Source: Krasilnikovozyma curviuscula
Taxonomy: Eukaryota; Basidiomycota; Tremellomycetes; Cystofilobasidiales; Mrakiaceae
Direction: 5' to 3'
Assembly: GCA_014825775.1 (NCBI GenBank)
Contig: MVAQ01000186.1
Location: forward strand, 1-43,204
Length of the DNA stretch: 43,204 bases
Shown here: piece after piece, positions 1 to 14,196 of the stretch
Layout of the letters: each line of letters opens with the position of its first letter
How positions within the stretch are numbered: the stretch's first letter is position 1
Notes under the pieces: generated by a model
The model's input: the letters and a program-made list of their open reading frames with translations, nothing else
Told to the model about the DNA's origin: nothing
Database searches by the model: none
Made by a program: the position numbers and the translations under genes

Positions 1-1118
<1,118 letters not shown>

Positions 1119-2114
1119 GCTCTGCATCGTCTAGCCGCACCACCCTTCACAACACTATCTTTGGCCTTTTCTGGTCTACCTTCGCTTTTGCTTTTGCTTC
1201 TTTTGGCTTGTATTGCTATGCGCGGCGCGTGATGCATGAACTTGCTTTCTCTTCCGCTTCTATTTCGCAAGGACCATTTAGAAAGACACCGTAAACCTTG
1301 TACCTAAGGCACTATATTACCACAACCTGCAAAGGTATGCTGGTTTCTGTGAAGTAATTCTGAAGCAGAACACAACTACAGCCATCTAGCTCTCCAACAT
1401 CCTGTCTATGCGTTTCGTTATCAGAAACCCTTGAGTAAGGCGCAGAACCATTTCAGCTTGAGTGTGGGCTCTGCCTTTGTAACTCTGGACCTCCACGAAC
1501 TGATCCTTTCGCTCTCCCCATACCAAGTTCCGGTACTATATCGCTGAGTACTTTTTTTTTTTTCTTTTTTTTCAAACATCGCGCAATAGCTCAAACGTTC
1601 CCCTAAACTTTTCATTGGTTTCTTTCAACACAGGAATGTCCGCCGGACATGCCCTGCCTAACCCCAGTATTGCGGTCTCGGCGCGGCGCGTGATGACAAC
1701 TGGCAACTCCGTACATAAGGAGGTTCAACATCAATCTGAAACCTAACTATCCTACACTGATGTCACTTATGTCTTTCTCTCACGAACGGCCTACTTCGTC
1801 AGTCTCGATATCGGTACTTCGGATCCTGCAACAGCAACACAGGGGCCGGAGTGGCGAAAGATCCGTGGATGATGTAACGGCACTCGCTAAAACCCGTTTT
1901 ATAGGGGGAATGAGGATTGACTGCTCTTCTGTTAACCACCACCTTCTTCTTTATTTCGCCAGACATATTTTCGCCTTTGGCATTGATTGACGTAGGTAGT
2001 GTCTTCCTCTCCCGGGGTTTTGAATTTCACTCTTGAACGCAAGGTTGTTTTGCTTTGTTCGATGCAGTTCTCCACTTGAAACAAGACTCAAGCAAACCCT
2101 GTCACATAGCAACC
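1119..2114. other. Intergenic region with a 15-base palindrome and a repeated GC-rich motif
   Basis: About one kilobase without a convincing gene. It contains a 15-base perfect palindrome at 1636-1650 (ATGTCCG, central C, CGGACAT). It also holds two identical copies of GCGCGGCGCGTGATG, at 1220-1234 and 1681-1695, a T-rich tract at 1550-1570, and the promoter of the methyltransferase that starts at 2115. The short reading frames at 1760-1990 and 1951-2139 show no domain features. Confidence 0.5.
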
Positions 2115-3061
2115 ATGTCATCTGAATCTCACAAACCAATTGTATGTTCTTCTTACTCTTCCTATCAAGTACAGCAAGGCTGATTTTAGCTGTACTTTTC
2201 TTTCCATAGGCTACAGCAACCTACACAGCCGGACACGTACCCTCCTCATACAACTTCCATGCGGTACGATCCGTTACCGACTCGGCACCCCATCTCATCC
2301 CATTCATTAAACCCGGTCTGTCGATACTCGACGTGGGTTGCGGACCAGGCTCAATCACTCTCGAGTTCGCAGAAGCAGTAGGGCCCGAGGGTCACGTCGT
2401 TGCCGTCGATTTCAACGAGACTGTGTTAGGTATCGCTAAGGAGAAGGCGAAGGAGAGGGGTTTGCAAAATATCACTTTCCTCCGTGGTGATATCAACGAG
2501 CTGCCTTTTGCCTCCGGCGGTCTGGGGACTGCTGGAGCCGAGGGAGGGTTCGACATCGTCCATGCCCACCAAGTATTACAACATATTTCAACGCCCCTTG
2601 AGGCTCTGAAGGAGATGAAGAGGGTCGCAAAACCGAACGGCGGCATCGTATCTTGTCGAGAGAGTGACTTTGGCTCCTTCTTCTGGCATCCTGATCCTTT
2701 GGGAAAGATTGAAGAGTGGAGTCAGATGTACCAAAAGATACAGACTGCCAATGGTGGTGATCCGATCTGCGGAAGAAAACTCAAGTCGTATGCTCTCCAA
2801 GCTGGGTTCGAACCTTCCTCCATCACCGTCTCAAGCTCGAACTGGGTCTATGAATCGGAGGAGCGAAGGAAGTTTTGGATTGAAATCATGGTTGGAAGAC
2901 TCAAAGTTGGTCAACCAATGTACAAGAAGGCGATGGAGCTCGGATTGAAGACAGAGGAGGAGATGGAGACCATCAGGAGAGGTTGGACGGAGTGGGCGGA
3001 TGCGAAGACGACCGACGGGTTCTTCCAGCTGTCGAATGTCGAGATTATTTGTAAAAAGTAG
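2115..3061 (+). CDS. Class I SAM-dependent methyltransferase (UbiE/COQ5-like fold)
   Basis: Predicted small-molecule methyltransferase of about 292 residues. A short first exon encodes MSSESHKPI, then an intron runs from 2142 to 2209 and the second exon is in frame to the stop. Motif I is LDVGCGPGS (around residues 47-57), followed by an acidic residue ending the second strand (VVAVDFN), then DINELPF and the post-motif FDIVHAHQVLQHI. This is the Methyltransf_11/25 pattern found in fungal UbiE-like enzymes of unknown substrate. COQ5 itself is unlikely because there is no mitochondrial presequence and the C-terminal part (WVYESEERRKFW..., WTEWADAKTTDGFFQL) resembles the large family of fungal secondary or arsenite/sterol-like methyltransferases. 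The substrate cannot be read from the sequence. Confidence 0.85.
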
Positions 3062-3634
3062 AAATGACCAGATTTCTATAACGGAGTTCCTGGTTCTTCG
3101 TAATACTGCACATTTTTTTGCAAGATCTCCCAGATTTGGACTTATTATCTCCTTGCCAATAGAGCTTTTTCATGCCCCCTTTTTCATCACGTTCAGACAT
3201 CGATCATACTCACTGGGAGTGAAAAGAGCCTTCCTTTCACATCGACATACTCACATCTTTCAGCAGCGAAGAGAGGGGAGAAACTCCTTAGGATATTCCC
3301 AACCATCATCACAAATATCACTGGGATCTGGAGACGAAAACAAGCTCAACTCCTGCCTTGATAATGAACCGTCAAGGTTATGCAAAGTATTCTTCACCAG
3401 CCTCTCCAGCTCGCTCTTTTTTGAATCTTTTTAGAGGTGGAGGCGGCTGGCGAAATGGGAGGAAAGTCTTGCATCAATCTACTGGAGGGGATGATCTCTA
3501 GCACTACAGTTAGCAATCGAACCATAAATGAATCAAGCTACTACATATTTACAAGCTATGCAAGATCATGCTACAAATGCAATACTGCTAGGGACAGCGC
3601 AACAATCGGGCTATCCATTTTTTTTTCAAGGTTG
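3062..3634. other. Convergent intergenic region
   Basis: The 3' flanks of the methyltransferase (+) and isopropylmalate synthase (-) meet here. Two short forward reading frames (3000-3434 and 3437-3691) lack domain features and partly overlap the neighbouring coding sequences, so I see no gene. AT-rich stretches are consistent with polyadenylation signals for both genes. Confidence 0.4.
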
Positions 3635-6136
<2,502 letters not shown>

Positions 6137-6650
6137 GTTGGGTAACTTTAAGGATGAAAGATGAGAGTTTGGGTGTAGAGCCAAAGTTAGCTTCACTTTT
6201 TCAGCTTGACTCGAATCGGTGGCGTGACGTAGTTGAAAGCTCACGAACGACGTTGCTTTTTTTTCGTCGCCTTTTTTCTGGAGTTTGAAGCCAAAAGAAG
6301 AGAGTGTAATGTCTTGATTGGGCTCAAGCTGTAAAGAATCAGACACAGGAGGGGCAAGATTCAGCCTGAAGGAGAGTTTTCGGCGGGCTTTCGGACTGAC
6401 GTGGGTTTGTTGTGATTTGAATCTGAGCGAGAAGAGATGACTTTGGGCGAGACGGAAGAATTGCACTTGCTGTAACTTTAAGGGAGCTTGGAATGGAACA
6501 AAATTTGTAGATAAACCTTCGCGAATGTGAAACTACGGAAATCAGTTTGTCTTTAATTGTCTTGAATCTCTAGCCAGCATTGCTGATCTTGCGCCGCCAA
6601 AGCTGATGCAATAGGCACAAGAGCAGATGGTAATGAACTCACGTCACCGA
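6137..6650 (-). promoter_or_regulatory. Upstream region of LEU4, including an in-frame leader
   Basis: Between the LEU4 start and the end of the cupin gene. From 6466 down to 6137 the sequence is open in the LEU4 frame and begins MQFFRLAQSHLFSLRFKS, rich in R/K/S and free of acidic residues for about 40 residues. This could be an alternative mitochondrial N-terminus or a leader. I do not see a CCGG-N2-CCGG Leu3-type site in the remaining upstream bases. Confidence 0.45.
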
Positions 6651-7396
6651 TCAAAATCCTCTTTCGAATAGACCCATCGTCTGCATGAAAAAAGCATCGT
6701 CCAGCTTCTTCCCCTCCTTCTCAAACTTCTCCGCATCAACTATAACACTGACAGACCTCCCAGGTTGATCTTTCGACGTGTTCAGCCAGCCGTGGAGAGT
6801 ACCTCTTTGTACAACAACACTACCGTTGGGGACTGGAGTACGGGTGTAAGACTTTGGTCCTGAGACGTCTACTTTCGGGTCCCAGGTCGCCGACGGGGTG
6901 ATGAGCTCCATCGAACCAGACAGCCAGATCACATAGTCGGTCGAAGTTGTTCGATGCTGATTTAGAAAAGAACAATGAGAATCTGCATACTTGAAACGTG
7001 AAACTGGAGAGACTCACCATGGGAATGAAGACGCCCAGCCCGATATCGTTGAATCGCACAGAGATTCCATTTTGAAGGACAAGGCCGTCACCCTTTACGT
7101 CTTTTAAAGCACCATCTTCGTTGCCAGTGTTGGAGTATGGAACACTTGGTTGGGCCCAAACTTTTGAATGCGAAATTTGGAGGTCGCTGGGGAAACGGAC
7201 TTCTTGCGGTTCATCGTCAAAGATTACTAAGGAATTAAAGATTAGTTACAGTGAGAGAACATGGACCACGAAGAAATTATCACTATCACTTACCAGCTAC
7301 TGCAGGCTCAACACATTTCGCTATCGCTCCTTCGACGTCGACGTTGGAAGTGACGATTCTTCTAGATGGAGGGAGACGAAAATCAAGCTTAGACAT
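6651..7396 (-). CDS. Cupin-like small protein
   Basis: Three exons give a protein starting MSKLDFRLPPSRRIVTSN. An intron follows ...CVEPAVA, the second exon runs VIFDDEPQEVRF to GLGVFIPM, and the third starts HRTTSTDYVIWLSGSMEL and ends MQTMGLFERGF. The order 'VRFNDIGLGVFIPMHRTTSTDYVIWLSGSMEL' followed by 'VVVQRGTLHGWLN' matches the two conserved cupin motifs (H-containing strand, G-rich turn, then H-x-W). These proteins form a single beta-barrel and are common, mostly uncharacterised, in fungi; some act near sugar or secondary metabolism genes. Only part of the metal-binding set is evident (HRTT... and GTLHGW), so a catalytic role is uncertain. The gene diverges from HUB1. Confidence 0.7.
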
Positions 7397-8136
7397 GGTT
7401 GAGAGGGGGGTTCTTGAAGAGAACATGCTGTCTAAGAGGGCGGTCGTTTTACCTTGAGCACGGCATTGTAGTGCGACCGAGTGCTATTTCAGGGCTTACA
7501 AAGATGACCCCACGAGACCTCCTGGAGGCAGATGGCCGAGTGGTTCTATAATCCATGGCCAATATCGGGGTCGGCGATGGATTCAGCTGGGTGCAGGCAT
7601 CGGATGATTTCACGCGTCAAGACAAGCACCAAACCCCACAACCATAGAATAACAAGAATCTGGAGGGTATCAAGACTTCGAGTTCGAATAGTCATTACAA
7701 TAATTGACTGCAGCTGGTGTGAGAAATAAGGAGAACTCTGACTTGGCGACCATCGTTAGATGCGAAACGGCTGAGTGGATTATCTCAATCGTGCAGCCTG
7801 CAGTGTACTGGGACGATTTGACGTCGAGGATCACAGTTTACTGAGTTGAAGTGTGGCTTCCGTGAGGATCAGTTCAAGAGAGAGAGGGAGACAAAGGGGG
7901 TGTTCAAGGTCAGGGTTGAAGGTTTATCGGCAGTTTCTTCTGGTACGATATGCTGAACTTATTTGAAGCTCCTTTAGTTGAGATGGAGATCCATATGATA
8001 TCTAAACGAATATTCGTATCCTCTCATTTATTTGAAGAGCAAGGGTTTTTGTCGTACTGACTGTAAGTCGCTACCTCGCAAAGCTTCTCTCAACCAGCGT
8101 CAGCGAATATCGCCCAGTCCATAGTAATCCGCCAAA
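7397..8136. promoter_or_regulatory. Divergent promoter region between the cupin gene and HUB1
   Basis: About 740 bases containing the start regions of both flanking genes. A tRNA A-box-like string (TGGCCGAGTGG) occurs near 7532-7543 and a B-box-like GAGTTCGAATAG near 7680, but no tRNA fold can be built from them (see rejected). No coding frame here shows protein features. Confidence 0.4.
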
Positions 8137-9218
8137 ATGTCTTCTACAGAACCCCGACGATCGAGGTCACCTTCTCCAGTGAGGAAGTCTCAGCCCAAAG
8201 CACCCAAGCAGCTCGACATGTACAAGAAGTCGTCTTCTTCCACCACCGCTTTGTCTTCGAGAGACACGACTTACGACCGTCATTCAGGACCGGCAGGAAG
8301 AGGTAGTGACTACGACAGGAGAGAAAGAGATTATGGTGATAGGTTTAACGATAGGAGAAGGGATGACAGGTACTCGAGGGACTCAAGGGATTCAAGAGAC
8401 GGTGGAAAGTACGGTGGAAACTCGTCAAGAGGCGACGACAGATATTCCTCCTCCAGAAGAGATGATAGAAACGGCGGAAGAGATAGATACAGAGACAATT
8501 ACAGAGGAGATAGTAGGGATGAGCATGGGGATAGGTCTGCTGGACCGTCGTCGTCGTCAAATCTGTCTGGTCCCCCAGTGTCGAAGGAATCTTTGTCTGC
8601 ACCTGGAGGTGGACCTCCTCCTCGCCCGGCTGCACCTACACCAACGTGAGTAACTTCCTTCATCCACTTGTCGCTATTTTTTGGATATGCTGAGCGGTGT
8701 AGAGTTGTGTACTGACCGTTGGAACTTGCTCATTTCGTAAACAGTATGATGATGGGCGGTGCAATGATTGAGGTAATAGCCAACGATCGATTGGGACGAA
8801 AAGGTCAGTCTTAAATTTCACTGGTATGGCTTCTCTCGTTTCTTAGTAATATGGTCCTGACAAGAGCCCTGCTTCTGTCTCAGTCCGAGTAAAATGTTCT
8901 CCGCAAGACACTGTCGGAGACCTCAAAAAACTCATCGCAGCTCAAAGCGGTACCACCGCAAAGAAGATCCAGCTGAAGAAATGGTATGTCGCTCGTGTTT
9001 CACAAATTTCGATCCGCGGATCGTTGACGGGTGCGGTGTTATTGACGCTTCCTTTCTGTGGTTGGCAGGTACAACATCTTCAAGGATCACATCACCTTGG
9101 CCGACTATGAGATTCACGATGGAATGGTGAGTCTCATCTCTCCGCATCATCTTTCTGTTGCTAATTCAGACACTGACATTGTTTCTCGTCATGACTCCAG
9201 AGTTTGGAAATGTACTAA
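8137..9218 (+). CDS. HUB1: Ubiquitin-like HUB1/UBL5 with a long RS/RD-rich N-terminal extension
   Basis: Hub1 binds spliceosomal proteins non-covalently (Snu66, Prp38 via HIND elements) and tunes splice-site use. Five exons (8137-8645, 8745-8803, 8884-8983, 9069-9126, 9201-9218) sum to 744 bases, 247 residues. Residues about 177-247 are the complete Hub1 fold: [57 protein letters not shown]. Ordinary Hub1/UBL5 is about 73 residues and starts at the MIEV methionine. Here about 170 residues of S/R/D/G-rich sequence ([12 protein letters not shown], many DRR/RDS/RDD units, then proline-rich [14 protein letters not shown]) precede it, and the intron joining them keeps the frame. The C-terminus has one tyrosine rather than the usual YY plus one residue. 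An internal start at the MMM or MIEV codons could also yield the short form. Confidence 0.93.
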
Positions 9219-9547
9219 GTCCACTATCATGTGAACGCCGGTGGAAGTGCATATATCAATATCAGTTCTTTAGGCGAGTTGCTTATTGTAAAATGATATC
9301 TTAGCATCAAAATACTCGAGAACGTTTTAGCATCACATCTTCTCTCCGCTTTATCCCCACTGAAGATCTACGAGATCTATCCATCTACAAATACTATTAT
9401 TCAGTGTTTAGGTAACTGAATACAAGGAGCTTCACGAAGCTATTGTGATGATGCTCTATTACTTGGTGAGAGGTGTGAGCGCCATCATCGAAACGAGTTC
9501 AAAGACCTGCGCAGTATCAATATGGTTAGAAGATGTTCAACAAGCTT
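9219..9547. other. Convergent 3' flanks
   Basis: Space between the HUB1 stop and the agmatinase-family stop. AT-rich, no gene seen; expected to hold the polyadenylation sites of both genes. Confidence 0.4.
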
Positions 9548-11173
9548 TTATGAAATAATGATACTGACCAAACCAGCAGCAGCAAGCTGCGTGAGTTCAG
9601 CCTGGGAGTCGTAGGCAGGGGCCACTTCGACGACGTCTGCACCAACAATCTTGAGATCCTTGAGGCCGTGGAGGATCTTCTTCATTTCTCTGGTTGTCCA
9701 GCCGCCAATCTCGGGAGTTCCTGTGACATTAAGCAGAAAAACGAACAGTAAGTAAAGAAAGGTTGAAAGCAAGGAGCCCATAGAGATGAAACGCACCTGT
9801 GGCTGGTGCGAAAGCAGGATCGAGGGTATCCTGTAGACATACGTAAGTAAGGCCAAGATCGATGGAAGAATCAGAGATCAAATACAACGGCACTTACAAT
9901 GTCAATGGTCAAATAGACGGGGTTGTCTCCGACCCTCTCTCTGATCCTCTCAATGACGCCCTTCCAGCCGATGTCTTCAATCTCATCAGCAACGACGGTC
10001 GTGAACCCGACTTCAGCGTCCGTTTTTTCATCGCATCCCACTCTTATACCTGCGTGGATGGAAGTGTTCGTGAGAAGCCCTTCTTGAGCGGCGAAGTAGA
10101 AGTAATCTCCGCTTGGGTAGCCAAAGCCAGTCAGTAGCTGATGCGCTGAAGAAGTACGCTAGGAATACTTACTGAGTCAACGGATCTCCATTAGGGTGAC
10201 GAGAGTCACAGTGAGAGTCAAAGTGGATTACACTGAGAGGACCGTAAGCGTCGTAGAGCCCTCTGAGCGCTGGGAGCACAATGGTGTGGTCTCCGCCCAA
10301 CATGACAATTCTCGGGTGGTGCTTTCCATCGATGGCGATGGACTCGGCAGACAGCGCCGTGCTAACCTCTCGTTGGAGGAGAATTTTATAGTCTTGCTCA
10401 AGAGTCTTAAGAGCGACGTCGGACGAGTAGAAGGACATTCGCGAGTCACCACAGTCGACTTTATCGCAGCGAAGCGGAATGAATCAGTCTGATATCGGAG
10501 GAACTGAACAGTCTGTAATATTCACCAACATCCAATGCCTGGAAAGCGTTGACGTTGAGAAGTCTGTTGAATCCTCCCAAGCGCTGAGCGGCGTTCCGAA
10601 TTCCCTTGGGTCCAAATCGAGCTCCAGGACGGTAAGAGGTCAAAGTGTCGAAAGGAGCACCAAGAATGGCTTCACGAATGGCGCAGAAGAATAAATTAAG
10701 TTAGCGATCTTGCAGTGCGTGCAAAGAAAGTGCTTGAAAGGCCTAACCGACGTCGAATTTCCTATCGGAGTCAGCAGTCATACATCTGACTGGTGGAAGG
10801 TGAGCAAAAGTACTGATTCCAAAGTATCCCTCCGCTCCCATCCATGGAGGAACTGTTATTGACAGCGTATGTCAGTCCAGTGGCATCCGAATCGCCTCGA
10901 GAGCAAAGGCGACTCACGCGGTGCTCTGTCGGGTGCCATTTCTTCAATCCAAGTGACAGAAACGGGGTCACCATCTGCCATGCTGTTGGTAGCAGCATAC
11001 TTGGCGTTTCTGTCAACCTTCTCGAAGCCATACTGGTCGACGAAACCGTGTCTGTGCTCTGATGAAACAGCGAGATACTCAGCGTACGATTTCCTCACTG
11101 GAGCGTTGACTGCAGGGGGAGCAGCCAAAGTTGATGCTGGGAGGGCAGCAAGGAGAGAGAGGAGAAGTAACAT
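9548..11173 (-). CDS. Secreted agmatinase/arginase-family ureohydrolase
   Basis: Mn-dependent ureohydrolase that would cleave agmatine or another guanidino compound into urea and an amine. Spliced exons give [20 protein letters not shown] (a clear signal peptide), [19 protein letters not shown], then the family blocks [60 protein letters not shown] and [23 protein letters not shown]. The metal ligands H (GGDHT), D/H/D (DSHCD) and D/D (DIDTLD) are all present, so the enzyme looks active. The block order and the [14 protein letters not shown] segment fit agmatinases better than arginases. The signal peptide suggests action outside the cell or in the vacuole, which is unusual for textbook agmatinase but seen in fungal paralogues. 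The start at 11173 is chosen because it opens directly on the signal peptide. Confidence 0.88.
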
Positions 11174-11566
11174 GGTGGTTGTTAAGAGGTAGAAACGAAG
11201 ATCTACATTAGCCTTCTTTTTTGATAGCCACAGAGTAGGACGAGCCCGTAAGCGCACAGCGGATCGGTCTATCTTGCGGATCTTTCTGGGACTCACATTC
11301 TGTAATGGAATAATTTTTATCTGACTTATGTACTATTGTGTACGATTAAATTATTCTTTAACCCAATCTCATTTACCTTCCTGATGATGGATTAGCGTAA
11401 CTTTCCACGAGGCAGCAAGAGTGTTGCTACCTTGCTACAAGAGGAGATGGCAAAGATAACCAGTTCTCAAGTCACTCATACGGGCCAAACTATTAGTTGC
11501 GTTGGGCGTTGAATCCCATATTAACGCACTACAAATATCCCGTAACCCACCAAAGCCGTCCTTCCG
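11174..11566. promoter_or_regulatory. Agmatinase-family promoter and UNC93-like 3' flank
   Basis: Intergenic stretch upstream of the agmatinase-family gene (-) and downstream of the UNC93-like gene. The reading frame of the agmatinase continues upstream of its signal peptide to 11296, but the added residues are not hydrophobic or conserved-looking. No separate gene seen. Confidence 0.4.
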
Positions 11567-13533
11567 TTACGCCAACTCCTTCTCCTTACCCTCGATAGCG
11601 TCAGCACCTTCAACAATAGGGGTAATCTCAACAAACTCGAGTTGATGGTGTTTAGCAGATTCTTGAGCGACGAGCTCTTCTGGAGCCTTGTCGAGAGCAG
11701 AGACAGGGACCACACTGAAAGGAAAACATAGCGGAAATCACTCGTCAGCTAGTGAAGTCGTGGCTGATAGTGAATATGAGACTTACACGTCATCTTCTTG
11801 GAAGTAGTTAGTCTCCTTAACCTGCGTAAAGCAGAGGAATAGCATGATGACGACCCCGAGAACTTGGATCGAGAAGGCGTAGGCGATTTCAGTACCCCAA
11901 GTGAGCAATGTTGAATCGATTGCAAAGATAATGCAAATGCCAGCAGCGATCGTTCCTTTCCTATAAAGGCCAAATTTTTAAAACATCAGGGAGAGTAAAG
12001 ACTCGAGGGAGGAAGAGAGTCGCTGCTCACATTAAACCAACGTAAGATGCCAACTTAGCGGGCGAATTTGTAAACGCAGAGAGCAACCAGAGGATGACAC
12101 TGCCGTAGATACCAGACACACATCCAAACAATATATATACCAAAGCGAAGCCAATAAATTCAGGCTCATCCGTCCAGTCGTAGTCTGGTCCAGCGATATG
12201 TCTATCCAGGTTTTTTCCCTTCATCCACCCAAGTAGACCGCCCCAGGACGCAACTGGATGAAAACTTCGGTTAGAGAAAGGCAAAACAAATGATATGATG
12301 TGGTTACGTACCAACAAGGAGCCCCAAGAACAAGATTCCTCCAAGTCCTCTATTGCGACGTGAAAGACGTTTGGAGTCCAAAATGGGTTGAAGAATGACC
12401 AACGTAGGGATGGCAGCAATTGAGGTCAAGAAAGCCAAAAGTGTTCTCGTTCTTAGATTGAAGGCATAAGCGTTCATCGATGGGGACACAGTAGCGATGT
12501 CCGACGCGAAGAAGACTGGCAACATGAGCATCAGCCGCCAGTCCTTGACGACGGCGATTGTCTCCTTGAACTCGATCCAAACGGTGGTGGTGGATGAATT
12601 TCTGAAGTCAGCTACTCGGGTTCCGTCAGATCTGATGATCTTGGAGGGGTTTATCATGAGGAAGCCGGCAACAAAGGGCGAGGTGATCATGAGCGCGGTG
12701 AAGCAGGCGTAGACGGCAGTTGGGACTTGTAAAAGCATGGTGCAGCGTCAGGATACTTTTTATTTAGAAGATATCACCCTATTAAGCTCACCTGATGTTC
12801 CAGAAGTAGAGAGAGGGAGTTGGTAAACGATGCCAAATGTCAGAGCGGCGCCAACCAAGCTTCCCATTGCAGACAGGATACCCTGGACCGCGATGAAGTA
12901 ACCCCTTTCACCCTCAGTGGAGTACGAAGTAATAACGTATCCTGAGGTGGTCCAGAGCCATCCAGCTGAGATACCAAGCACGACCGCAGAGAGCTGATCG
13001 ACGTCAAAGTGAGCACAAGCGCGTGTTGCTCATCATCGCAAAGAACGACTAACATATGGGAACCAAGCTCCCCCAGTCTTATCAAAGTACCAGAACGCAG
13101 CGCCATATCTGTGAAGAAGATGAATGAAGATAAGATTAGTTCAGAGTACAGCGATGGGTGTGACCTTCTTTCCATCACTCACACAGGGTATCCGATGGCT
13201 CCCAAAGCCATGGTCCAACGAGGACCAACCGTGTTGAGCATCAGAGCTGCGAACCAGCCAGTGAATGTATAGATCGCATAAAGGACCTAGAGGTGGGTGG
13301 AAGAAAAGCTGTTAGAAAGAGCCTTGAGAGGAAAGTAGAGATAGATGAAAGGAGAAACGTACGGCAGACACAGTGGAAGAAACCTTAGTATTGGAAGCTT
13401 GAGAACCACCAGCTCCAAGGGATGCAAGCGCAGAAAACATTCCTGGGGCAAGAGCCAGTACGAGGCCACATACGATGTTCTGAATGGAGGGAGATGTGAG
13501 TCGGAAAGGAGAGAGTTTGGTGGGCGATGACAT
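11567..13533 (-). CDS. UNC93-like (DUF895) MFS membrane protein
   Basis: Multi-pass membrane protein of the UNC93/DUF895 branch of the major facilitator superfamily. Exons give MSSPTKLSPFRLTSPSIQN, then IVCGLVLALAPGMFSALASLGAGG, LYAIYTFTGWFAALMLNTVGPRWTMALGAIGYPVYGAAFWYF, LGISAGWLWTTSGYVITSYSTEGERGYFIAVQGILSAMGSLVGAAL and further hydrophobic segments, about 11-12 in all. The C-terminus is hydrophilic and ends IEGKEKELA. The segment order NTxGPRWTxAxGxxGY, then WTTxGYxxxSYxxEExRGxFIA is characteristic of fungal DUF895 proteins; their substrate is unknown. The final stop at 11567 comes from splicing an exon that reads VVPVSALDKAPEELVAQ onto KETNYFQEDD. A plasma-membrane or vacuolar location is likely but not shown. 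Confidence 0.88.
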
Positions 13534-14196
13534 CTTGACGAAGCGGCGCAGGGAAATTGAGAGATAGGAGGACAGGAAGATACGGGGGAAGCAGTATTTA
13601 AACAAAACAGAGCTATAGTTCTGGTTGGGCGACATTTGGCCTGACTTCAAAGTGTAGAGGGAAGAAATTGATTTTGCTATCTTCGTGTAATGACTAAAAC
13701 ACCGACGCTACTCCGTAACCGAAACTTCTGTTTATTTCAACGGGTTAACACGCAGGTGGAACTCTCACAGATGCCATAGTCATGATTCTCGTTGAAGGTA
13801 AGAAGGATTTATTCCTTCGTCCAAGCTCCTACAACGTCAGAAATGTGGACGAGGAACAAATCGAGCCAAACTGGTCGGAAAGATTGCACGGCTTTCACCG
13901 CCTTTGGATAGCGTCTCGGATATTTGCGTGTAAAGTCATTCATTCCCCAACTTGGCCGCCGTAGCTCGCGGCGAATCTCATCGGCCAATGCGCAGGGCAA
14001 AGCTCCTCAACATTCTGTAAGCAGTCTCATTTGCTCTTTCCTTCCACCTGACCACATCACTCTCCCCGTCGGTGTGCACGAGGGATTTCCTTCTCCCATT
14101 TCACAATTTCTTGAAGTTGACGACGACGCACAGGTGTGCCCCGAAAAAGTTATCTGATTTCCTCCCACTCGTTTTGGTTCTCCAGCCCCGGTCGCT
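13534..14196. promoter_or_regulatory. Divergent promoter with a TTGGCCG...CGGCCAA inverted repeat
   Basis: Region between the UNC93-like gene (-) and the alpha/beta hydrolase (+). It holds a perfect 7-base inverted repeat, TTGGCCG at 13952-13958 and CGGCCAA at 13982-13988. A smaller GCCG/CGGC pair lies between the arms. No convincing gene lies here; the short frames at 13782-14157 lack features. Confidence 0.45.

Noticed and set aside
7529..7700. tRNA-like A box (TGGCCGAGTGG) and B-box-like GAGTTCGAATAG
   Set aside because: No acceptor stem partner, the T arm does not pair around the TTCGAAT loop, and the spacing does not give an anticodon arm; at best a chance match or a decayed tRNA.
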